Made by a program: the position numbers and the translations under genes
Notes under the pieces: generated by a model
Databases searched by the model: none
Told to the model about the DNA's origin: nothing
What the model saw: only the letters and a program-made list of their open reading frames with translations
In this document: positions 7,901-12,672 of the stretch, piece after piece
How positions within the stretch are numbered: position 1 is the first letter of the stretch
Layout: the number at the start of each line of letters is the position of its first letter
Assembly: GCA_900551775.1 (NCBI GenBank)
Contig: URXI01000096.1
Span: 1 to 12,672, forward strand
Direction of reading: 5' to 3'
Length of the DNA stretch: 12,672 bases
DNA from: an uncultured Eubacterium sp.
GTDB lineage: Bacteria; Bacillota; Clostridia; Peptostreptococcales; Anaerovoracaceae

Positions 7901-8609
7901 TGTAAATTTCTTTTAGACCACTTTCGTAGTCGTTTGTCGCATCCTTTTCTAGAGTTTTCAGCAATCTACTGTCCTCTCCGAAAATATCGAGGATTTCCTG
8001 ATCAGAACCGATTCCTAAAGCCCTCAGAAGGGTGGTCAAAGGCTGCTTTCTGGTTCTGTCAACCCTGACAGAAATGATTTCGTTAGAGTCCGTTTCGTAT
8101 TCCAGCCATGCGCCTCTGTTAGGGATAATCTGTGTTGAATATAATTTGTTGTTGGATTTATCTGTTTCAACGCTATAATAAGGTCCAGGTGAACGAACCA
8201 GCTGAGTTACGATAACTCTCTCCGCTCCGTTGTAAATGAAAGTTCCCTTCTCTGTCATCAGAGGGAAATCTCCCATGAATACTTCCTGTTCCTTTACTTC
8301 GCCTGTTTCTTTATTAACGAGTCTTACTCTGACTTTAAGTGGAGCTGCGTATGTTACATCTCTTTCCTTACACTCCTCCTGCTCGTACTTTGGAGGATCA
8401 TTAAGGGAGTAATCTATAAATTCTAATATAAGATTATCCGCATAATCTCTAATAGGGGAGATGTCTTCGAAAACTTCTCGGAGACCCTCTTTAATGAACC
8501 AATCATATGAGCTGGTCTGAATCTCAATCAAGTTAGGCATCTTGCCGACTTCATTGATCTTTGAGAAGGTCATACGTTCTTTTCTACCTACTTTGATAGG
8601 TTTTGGCAT
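4935..8609 (-). CDS. rpoB: DNA-directed RNA polymerase subunit beta
   Basis: RpoB is the second-largest RNA polymerase subunit; with RpoC it forms the catalytic cleft and carries the rifampicin pocket. The protein is 1224 residues from the ATG at 8609. An upstream GTG at 8618 was rejected because it overlaps the ribosome binding site. The rifampicin region FFGSSQLSQFMDQNN...THKRRLSALGPGG (483-515) is wild type at D494, H504, S509 and L511 (E. coli D516, H526, S531, L533), predicting a sensitive target. Conserved CPIETPEGPNIGLI follows, and later GDKMAGRHGNKG with catalytic lysines. The C-terminal 34 residues are acidic (15 Asp/Glu). The gene has its own promoter; rplJ and rplL, its usual upstream neighbours, are absent and a LysR gene diverges instead. 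Confidence 0.98.
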   Translation of the reverse strand: MPKPIKVGRKERMTFSKINEVGKMPNLIEIQTSSYDWFIKEGLREVFEDISPIRDYADNLILEFIDYSLNDPPKYEQEECKERDVTYAAPLKVRVRLVNKETGEVKEQEVFMGDFPLMTEKGTFIYNGAERVIVTQLVRSPGPYYSVETDKSNNKLYSTQIIPNRGAWLEYETDSNEIISVRVDRTRKQPLTTLLRALGIGSDQEILDIFGEDSRLLKTLEKDATNDYESGLKEIYKKLRPGEPPTVESAKSLLNSLFFDPKRYDLAKVGRYKYNKKLGLSNRLAEAVAAEDVIDPNTGEILAEAGQKISRQLARQIEDAGVEFVMAYGKDDESQVTKVIGNRFVALNQYVEFDTTNLKVADKVFYPVLMEILEQCQDENEIKEMLVARKHDLSPKHILMEDIIASVSYILNLNYGVGNTDDIDHLGNRRLRTVGELLQNQFRIGLARMERVVKERMTIQDIEVTTPQALMNIRPVTAAIKEFFGSSQLSQFMDQNNPLAELTHKRRLSALGPGGLSRERAGFEVRDVHQSHYGRMCPIETPEGPNIGLIGSLTTYGIVDEYGFIETPYRVVEKETGLVTKEIRYITADEEELLIIAQANEPLDEEGHFINSKVAARGVGGEIAMFPREVVDMMDVSPKQVVSVATAMIPFLENDDANRALMGSNMQRQAVPLLVTEAPYVGTGMEFKAARDSGVVILARHAGTIEFVDAERIAVRRDDNNGLDEYKLLKFKRSNQGTCINQRPIVGHGEHVEEGEVIADGPSTELGEIALGKNLLIGFMTWEGYNYEDAIILNEKLLMNDVLTSLHIVEYEAEARDTKLGPEEITRDIPNVGDDALKDLDEEGIIRVGAEVESTDILVGKVTPKGENDLSAEERLLRAIFGEKAREVRDTSLRVPHGETGIVVDVRIFSRENGDELPPGVNKLVRCYIATKRKINVGDKMAGRHGNKGVISRILPEEDMPFMENGESLQVMLNPLGVPSRMNVGQVLEVHLGLAAKKKGWYIATPVFDGATEKDIRELLVDVGYSETGKLNLRDGRTGEWFDSPVTVGYMYMLKLHHLVDDKIHARSTGPYSLVTQQPLGGKAQFGGQRFGEMEVWALEAYGAAYTLQEILTVKSDDIVGRVQTYEAIVKGENIPEPGIPESFKVLIKEMQSLALDVRVLTEDNEEIQIKEVSEYEDVSGIDGIMTVDTELEESEEKLFAEGFTEETPDDDMISDHFADDEQL

Positions 8610-8617
8610 ATTTATCA

Positions 8618-8623
8618 CTCCTT
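8618..8623 (-). promoter_or_regulatory. Ribosome binding site deciding the rpoB start
   Basis: AAGGAG on the minus strand lies eight bases before ATG 8609-8607. Its last G is the first base of the alternative GTG codon, so a ribosome bound here cannot start at the GTG. The ATG start also gives the normal MPKP-type N terminus. Confidence 0.85.
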
Positions 8624-8659
8624 ATATCTTAACAGTTTACATTTGCGTGGCAGTCTATT

Positions 8660-8688
8660 ATGATACCATATGCTTGTCAAACAGTCAA
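8660..8688 (-). promoter_or_regulatory. rpoBC promoter (sigma-A type, extended -10)
   Basis: On the minus strand: -35 TTGACT (8688-8683), 17-bp spacer, -10 TATCAT (8665-8660), with TGG just before the -10. Transcription would start near 8653, giving a leader of about 45 nt. This is close to consensus, as expected for RNA polymerase genes. Confidence 0.88.
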
Positions 8689-8720
8689 GCTTTTTTGAAA
8701 AAATACTAGCAAATTTTTTC
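8689..8720 (-). promoter_or_regulatory. UP-element-like A/T tracts upstream of the rpoBC promoter
   Basis: Directly upstream of the -35, the minus strand reads TATTTTTTCAAAAAAGC, a good fit to the full UP element (distal T-tract, proximal A-tract) that binds the polymerase alpha subunits. The sequence also forms an 8-bp inverted repeat, GAAAAAAT/ATTTTTTC (8697-8720). Its role in raising promoter strength is inferred from the known consensus. Confidence 0.6.
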
Positions 8721-8789
8721 CATTCCATTTATTCGATTATTGTGATATCATGCATTTCTTATACTTCTTTTGAGAAAAAAGAAATTCTT

Positions 8790-8818
8790 TTGCGGTAAGG
8801 CTGCTTATATGGTACTAT
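8790..8818 (+). promoter_or_regulatory. Promoter of the LysR-type regulator gene
   Basis: -35 TTGCGG (8790-8795), 17-bp spacer, -10 TACTAT (8813-8818) with TGG before it. Transcription would start near 8825, a leader of about 25 nt. It is divergent from the rpoBC promoter, with about 100 bp between the two -35 boxes. The -35 is imperfect, the extended -10 good. Confidence 0.65.
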
Positions 8819-8850
8819 GAATCTATATCGATACGAATGGGAGAGTCGAA

Positions 8851-9711
8851 ATGGAATATAAGCAAATTGAGGCCTTTATCGCCATCGCAGAATTAAAGAA
8901 TATTACCAAAGCCGCAGATACACTGTTCGTATCTCAGTCCGCATTGAGCTATCGGCTCAAAACGCTAGAAGATGAGGTAGGCACAACCCTGGTCACGCGC
9001 AACAAAGGAATCGCCAGCATCCACCTTACCGCGAAAGGTGAAGAATTCCTCTCCATCGCCAAAGAATGGCAGGCGGTGTACCGCAAAGCTCTTGCGTTCA
9101 GCACCCTGACGGAAGTCACTACGATCAGAATCGCTGCCCCGGCCAGTGTCCACGAGCAATATTCCAAGCTCTATACACAGATGACCGAAGAGAGCAGCAA
9201 AGCAAGGTTATCGGTCAGCACTTATAACTCCGATGCCATTCCATCGGTCATCGAAAACAGAGACGCCGACATCGGATTTGGTTTCATCTACAGAAACAGC
9301 CCTAAACTTTTGGTACGTGAGATTCACTCCACTCCCATGGCGTTGGTAGAACGATCAAAATCTGCCCGCCCTGCGGACACTGTTGACCCCCGGGCACTGG
9401 ATCCCGCAAAAGCGGTTTTGGTAAAGGGCATCGCCTTGGACAACCCTGACAGTGCCGCCTTTTATAAATCTTGGTTTGGGAGCAATATGCCGTTCCATAT
9501 GTATGTAGACTCCCCCTCTCTCCTAGTCAAAACTCTTCCAGAGCAAGGCTGGTGTATTCTTCCCGAAAATCATGCAAAGCGCTTACGAAAAGAACCCGAT
9601 TTTCACTTTTATGAACTGGCAGATACCAGTTTTGCCCTTCCACTCTATCTGTTTCTTCACAAAGAGGCTGAGGAAACTCTGAAGATCCTGGTAAAAAAAT
9701 ACTTCGGCTGA
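8851..9711 (+). CDS. LysR-family transcriptional regulator
   Basis: This 286-residue protein has the typical LysR layout: an N-terminal winged helix-turn-helix (residues about 4-62, with the recognition region ITKAADTLFVSQSALSYRLKT-like at 18-38), a linker helix (about 63-88), then a periplasmic-binding-protein-like effector domain starting at the beta strand TIRIAAPAS (91-99). The C-terminal half is divergent and gives no clue to the ligand. GGGAG lies seven bases before the ATG. LysR proteins usually bind T-N11-A dyads and often control neighbouring divergent genes. Here the divergent gene is rpoB, an unlikely target; the nearby nhaC/aminotransferase region with its shared inverted repeat is a more plausible one. 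That link is inference. The gene ends at the bidirectional terminator. Confidence 0.93.
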   Translation: MEYKQIEAFIAIAELKNITKAADTLFVSQSALSYRLKTLEDEVGTTLVTRNKGIASIHLTAKGEEFLSIAKEWQAVYRKALAFSTLTEVTTIRIAAPASVHEQYSKLYTQMTEESSKARLSVSTYNSDAIPSVIENRDADIGFGFIYRNSPKLLVREIHSTPMALVERSKSARPADTVDPRALDPAKAVLVKGIALDNPDSAAFYKSWFGSNMPFHMYVDSPSLLVKTLPEQGWCILPENHAKRLRKEPDFHFYELADTSFALPLYLFLHKEAEETLKILVKKYFG

Positions 9712-9717
9712 CACGAC

Positions 9718-9748
9718 AAAATCCTCCCTGCAGCAGGGGAGGATTTTT
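9718..9748. terminator. Bidirectional intrinsic terminator
   Basis: AAAATCCTCCC pairs with GGGAGGATTTT (11 bp) around a short loop; an alternative pairing extends the stem inward through CCTGC/GCAGG with one bulged G. T-runs occur on both strands. It lies six bases after the LysR stop and about 15 bases after the NhaC stop, serving both convergent genes. Confidence 0.93.
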
Positions 9749-9762
9749 CATGTTTAAGATAT

Positions 9763-11133
9763 TTACGCTTCGCCGTCTTTCACGTATCGTCTTCCAACAC
9801 CAGTGAGAATGCTCAGTACAAACAACACCAGAAGCAGAATTCCGTGGAAACTGTATGGCACAATGTCAAAGTACCCGAAATCGGCCGGAATTGCGGCTAT
9901 TTCTGTGGTGAAACCCAAACACAGCATGACTGGAGTTCCATAAGGAAGGATGGATGAAATCCCACAGGCCGTTCCGTCCAAAATGTTGGCTCCACGGGTC
10001 CGCTCTATCCCAAAGTCCTTGGTCACTTTGCGTACCATCGGTCCAAAGAACAGCACTGCCGGCGAACTTCCACCTGCTGCAGCAGTCCCCACAGCCGTGC
10101 CCAGCATACAGATCAGCTCTGCTGAACGGGCGGATTTGCAATTCTTTGTCAGCCCCTCAACCAGTGCGTCAAAAGCCCCGCTGCAGTTGAGGATTTCCAG
10201 AAGAATAAATAACAAGATGCAGTACATGACCAGGTTGATCATACCAGACAAGCCAGCAACAACTGGTCCTTCATTTGCAAGCATCGTGCTCAGATCAATG
10301 GTGCCGAGGACCAAATTCAGTACGATGCCCATCGCATCGCAGACCAGCAGTGTCGCAACCAGATCAAAACCCTTTTTAATCATGATAATCATAATCACTG
10401 GCAGAACCAGGAGAAGAAGAGACTTTAAATCAGCCTCTATGGCAACGCCCTCCATGCTGCGGCTTGCCGTCGTCACATTGCCCAGCACAGCAAAGAGAAC
10501 AGATGAAATTCCGCCCGCTATGAGAGAATATGGCAGCCTCGTTCTAACCACATCGCCCACCTGCGCTTCCTGTGTCAAGGCCGAACCGATGGTGGTATCT
10601 GAGATTGGTGCCAGATTATCCCCGAAAATCGCTCCACTGATAATTGCACCACATACCAGTCCCGGACTGCATCCCATGCCAACTGCCAGCGGCAGCATTA
10701 CTGGTGCCATGGCAGTGATACTGCCTGACGACGTTCCACAGGAAGTGGATATAATGGCACAGATAACGAAACTGATCAAAGGAAGAAACCCAGCATCAAA
10801 ATTTACTGAGCTGGCAATATGCACCAGAGCTTCAATCAATCCGCTCTGTCTCAACAGCTGTCCTAAAACACCTGCTGAAAGAAATGCGATGATGATAATT
10901 GCCAGCATGTTGTTGGTCAGTCCTGAAATCGCCACCGTTCCAAAGTTCTTTTTATCTTTTGCAAGAAAAAAGCCAACGATGACAGCCAAAAAAGTAATCA
11001 GCGAAAACCGCAAGATCCCCCCGCCGCCAATCTTCGTTCCGACGATGAGCCCGATAACCATCAGAATAATAGGTATCCATGGTCCAATTTTACCAAGGTA
11101 AAAACCTCCTGTGTATTTGTTCTTTAAGTCCAT
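9763..11133 (-). CDS. NhaC-family Na+/H+ antiporter or amino-acid/organic-acid carrier
   Basis: This 456-residue membrane protein has about ten to twelve hydrophobic segments. It belongs to the NhaC family (Na_H_antiporter, PF03553), shown by GAIFGDNLAPISDTT (168-181) and a glycine/serine-rich reentrant-like segment STSCGTSSGSITAMAP (129-144). A second-half counterpart, GTAVGTAAAGGSSPAV (345-360) and LDGTACGISSILPYG (385-399), fits the inverted-repeat fold of the superfamily. Members exchange sodium for protons or, in several characterised cases, exchange malate/lactate or carry amino acids. Next to an aminotransferase and an RraA-like gene, a substrate carrier is more likely than plain sodium homeostasis, but this is inference. 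AAAGGAG precedes the ATG by seven bases. It has its own promoter, divergent from the aminotransferase, and ends at the shared terminator. Confidence 0.9.
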   Translation of the reverse strand: MDLKNKYTGGFYLGKIGPWIPIILMVIGLIVGTKIGGGGILRFSLITFLAVIVGFFLAKDKKNFGTVAISGLTNNMLAIIIIAFLSAGVLGQLLRQSGLIEALVHIASSVNFDAGFLPLISFVICAIISTSCGTSSGSITAMAPVMLPLAVGMGCSPGLVCGAIISGAIFGDNLAPISDTTIGSALTQEAQVGDVVRTRLPYSLIAGGISSVLFAVLGNVTTASRSMEGVAIEADLKSLLLLVLPVIMIIMIKKGFDLVATLLVCDAMGIVLNLVLGTIDLSTMLANEGPVVAGLSGMINLVMYCILLFILLEILNCSGAFDALVEGLTKNCKSARSAELICMLGTAVGTAAAGGSSPAVLFFGPMVRKVTKDFGIERTRGANILDGTACGISSILPYGTPVMLCLGFTTEIAAIPADFGYFDIVPYSFHGILLLVLFVLSILTGVGRRYVKDGEA

Positions 11134-11184
11134 TTTTTGTCTCCTTTGTCATTAAGTGTTTGATCCGTTTATTTTATATGGCTC

Positions 11185-11214
11185 ATTATATGCGAACATA
11201 GCTGCACTTGTAAA
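11185..11214 (-). promoter_or_regulatory. Promoter of the NhaC-family gene
   Basis: On the minus strand: -35 TTTACA (11214-11209), 18-bp spacer, perfect -10 TATAAT (11190-11185). Transcription would start near 11178, a leader of about 45 nt. The left arm of the 11-bp inverted repeat lies 13 bp upstream of this -35. Confidence 0.75.
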
Positions 11215-11227
11215 AGTCAGATTTTCG

Positions 11228-11284
11228 CTATTAAATATAAAAACGTTTTCTAATTCAAATAGAAAGGGAATTCATATTTAATAG
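11228..11284. repeat. 11-bp inverted repeat between divergent promoters, likely shared operator
   Basis: CTATTAAATAT (11228-11238) and its exact complement ATATTTAATAG (11274-11284) are separated by 35 bp, 46 bp from one arm to the same point of the other, or a little over four helical turns. They sit 13 bp and 12 bp upstream of the two opposed -35 boxes. Each arm also contains a small TATT-A-AATA dyad. This symmetrical position is what one expects of a regulator controlling both genes at once. The candidate regulator is the LysR protein encoded at 8851-9711, though the arms do not match a textbook LysR box. Confidence 0.6.
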
Positions 11285-11296
11285 ACAAAGGTTCAA

Positions 11297-11325
11297 TTGG
11301 ACAGTCACAGGCTTTCTCATATAAA
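11297..11325 (+). promoter_or_regulatory. Promoter of the aminotransferase-RraA operon
   Basis: -35 TTGGAC (11297-11302), 17-bp spacer, -10 TATAAA (11320-11325). Transcription would start near 11332, giving a short leader of about 27 nt that includes the AAGGAGG ribosome binding site. Confidence 0.75.
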
Positions 11326-11358
11326 CTGTAGTCATACAAAAGAATAAGGAGGAGAACC

Positions 11359-12558
11359 ATGAATTATAAATTTAATGAAACATTGCTAAATATCCCTCCC
11401 TCAGCGTCTCTGGCCGTCAGTGAAAAGGCTAAGAGATTAAAAGCTGAGGGAATTGACGTCATTACCCTGGCTACAGGAGAACCAGACTTCGATACCCCCG
11501 ATGCTGCTCGTATTGCCGGAATCGCCGGAATCGCACAAGGCCATACCCACTACAATGCAGCCCTCGGCCTCCCAGCTCTGCGCCAACGCATAGCCAGAAA
11601 ACTGTGCGAAGAAAACGGTATCGCCGCATCCGAAGAAAATATCATCCTGACACCGGGAGGCAAATATGCTGTATATGAAGCGATCCGCACTTTGATTACG
11701 CCTGGTAAAGAGGAAGAGGTCATGATTCTCAACCCGGCATGGGTCTCCTATGGACCTATCGTCATGGCAGCCGGCGGGATTCCTGTAAATGTGGAGCTCT
11801 CTTTCGAATCTCATTACAAGATTACAAGAGACGCCTTGGAAAGAGAGGTTTCCAGTCAAACACGGGCCGTCATCGTCAACTATCCTAACAATCCGACAGG
11901 CTGCATCCTATCCCGGGAAGAAGCGGAAATCCTTGCCGATTTTGCCCTGGCCCATGACCTGATCTTGATATCTGATGAAATTTACGAGCGCATCATCTAT
12001 GACAAAAGACAAAGTGTCAGTCTGGCCTCTCTTCCGCAGATTGCTGACAGGGTGATCACCCTCAACGGTTTTTCAAAGTCAACCGCCATGACGGGCTGGC
12101 GTTTAGGCTACGCCTGTGCCCCAAAAGAAGTCATCGGCAAAATGTCTATCCTCAGCCAACATACGATCAGCTGTCTCAGCCAGTTTTCCATGGAAGCGGC
12201 TCTTGCAGCATTAGACTGTCAAGAGGATATTACAAGAATGGTTGCAAGCTACGATGCTCGCCGCAACTTCTTTGTAAAGGGTCTCAATGAAATTCCCGGG
12301 GTCACATGTCTTGTCCCCCAAGGCGCCTTTTACGCCTGGGCGAAAGTGGATCTTGCTGAAAAAGACAGTTTTGAAATTGCAGACTACCTTCTTGACGAGG
12401 CCCGTGTCGCCGTAGTACCGGGAGATTCCTATGGAAAGGGCGGCGACCGCTGTATTCGTATGTCCTTTGCCACTGCTGAGGCTGATCTCCATGAAGCCCT
12501 CAAGCGAATGCGCACTGCAATCTGTAAAATCAATAATCCTTCGGAGGTAGAGAAATGA
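11359..12558 (+). CDS. Class I/II pyridoxal-phosphate aminotransferase (aspartate aminotransferase-like)
   Basis: This 399-residue cytosolic fold-type I enzyme moves an amino group between an amino acid and a 2-oxo acid. The key residues are present: LATGEPDFDTP (37-47), W128, N178 in YPNNPTG (175-181), D206 and Y209 in SDEIYE, the Schiff-base lysine K240 in GFSKS, R248 in TGWRLGY, and R367 in CIRMSF, which binds the substrate carboxylate. Length and layout fit the subgroup Ib aspartate/aromatic aminotransferases of Gram-positives; the exact amino acid cannot be told from sequence. AAGGAGG stands before the ATG. Its stop overlaps the next start (ATGA), so it is translationally coupled to an RraA-family gene. 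A 9-bp near-tandem duplication at 11512-11529 encodes IAGIAG in a surface region without changing the usual spacing. Confidence 0.93.
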   Translation: MNYKFNETLLNIPPSASLAVSEKAKRLKAEGIDVITLATGEPDFDTPDAARIAGIAGIAQGHTHYNAALGLPALRQRIARKLCEENGIAASEENIILTPGGKYAVYEAIRTLITPGKEEEVMILNPAWVSYGPIVMAAGGIPVNVELSFESHYKITRDALEREVSSQTRAVIVNYPNNPTGCILSREEAEILADFALAHDLILISDEIYERIIYDKRQSVSLASLPQIADRVITLNGFSKSTAMTGWRLGYACAPKEVIGKMSILSQHTISCLSQFSMEAALAALDCQEDITRMVASYDARRNFFVKGLNEIPGVTCLVPQGAFYAWAKVDLAEKDSFEIADYLLDEARVAVVPGDSYGKGGDRCIRMSFATAEADLHEALKRMRTAICKINNPSEVEK

Positions 12559-12672
12559 GTAACATCAATTGTATCGTATACGACGACTTTAAACGTCCCC
12601 ACAAAGCTTTGGTAGAAAGGTTTCGCGACATTCCCGTTGCCAATCTGGATGACTGCATGGGAAGACAGGCTG
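12555..12672 (+). CDS. RraA / HMG-aldolase family protein, N-terminal fragment (runs off right edge)
   Basis: The frame opens at ATG 12555, overlapping the aminotransferase stop as ATGA, and stays open for 39 codons to the edge. GGAGG lies seven bases upstream. The segment RFRDIPVANLDDCMGRQA matches the N-terminal signature of the RraA-like family (PF03737), normally written with ISDAL.R or VSDAMGR. Family members include 4-hydroxy-4-methyl-2-oxoglutarate aldolase, oxaloacetate decarboxylase and the RNase E inhibitor RraA. Coupling to an aminotransferase argues for the enzymatic, 2-oxo-acid-cleaving type. The metal-binding and catalytic residues lie outside the window, so the activity is not confirmed. 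Confidence 0.78.
   Translation, partial: MSNINCIVYDDFKRPHKALVERFRDIPVANLDDCMGRQA

Noticed and set aside
8610..8618. GTG start giving RpoB three extra residues
   Set aside because: The GTG overlaps the AAGGAG ribosome binding site, which is instead well spaced for the ATG at 8609.
9950..11101. 383-codon open frame on the plus strand opposite the NhaC-family gene
   Set aside because: It lies wholly antisense to a well-supported membrane protein gene and its translation shows no domain; long antisense frames are common opposite such genes.
11512..11529. 9-bp near-tandem repeat encoding IAGIAG in the aminotransferase
   Set aside because: The spacing between the flanking conserved motifs is normal for the family, so it is not an insertion; probably chance.

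Overview
The window looks like chromosomal DNA of a low-to-moderate-GC Firmicute, most likely a Clostridia-type anaerobe. The grounds are the compact RpoB and RpoC without the large proteobacterial insertions, a 138-residue S12 with the Gram-positive insertion, strong AGGAGG-type ribosome binding sites, consensus sigma-A promoters with 17-bp spacing, and an NhaC-family transporter next to amino-acid enzymes. I cannot name the genus.

Left part (1-8618, all on the minus strand, so transcription runs leftwards): rpoB and rpoC form a two-gene operon 17 bp apart, driven by a near-consensus promoter with an UP-element-like upstream region. The operon is closed by a strong intrinsic terminator just after rpoC. 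A 362-bp gap follows, holding a GC-rich patch of inverted repeats and an independent promoter for rpsL (ribosomal protein S12). rpsL is followed not by rpsG and fusA but by a 268-bp gap with a possible promoter and a structured leader, and then by the first 26 codons of an unidentified gene that runs off the left edge. The classical rplKAJL-rpoBC-rpsL-rpsG-fusA order is therefore interrupted on both sides: no rplJ/rplL before rpoB and no rpsG right after rpsL.

Right part (8851-12672): a LysR-type regulator diverges from rpoB. It converges on an NhaC-family membrane antiporter gene, and the two share a bidirectional terminator. The antiporter gene in turn diverges from an aminotransferase gene that overlaps, by ATGA, an RraA/HMG-aldolase-family gene running off the right edge. 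The nhaC/aminotransferase intergenic region has two opposed promoters with a perfect 11-bp inverted repeat placed almost symmetrically between their -35 boxes, which suggests a shared operator. The simplest reading is a small regulated amino-acid utilisation module: import or exchange by the NhaC-family carrier, transamination to a 2-oxo acid, and aldol cleavage or decarboxylation by the RraA-like enzyme, possibly controlled by the nearby LysR regulator. The substrate is not visible from sequence.

I see no CRISPR array, insertion sequence, tRNA or rRNA. The window is mostly core transcription and translation machinery. The parts worth a second look are the regulatory intergenic regions and the metabolic module at the right edge.
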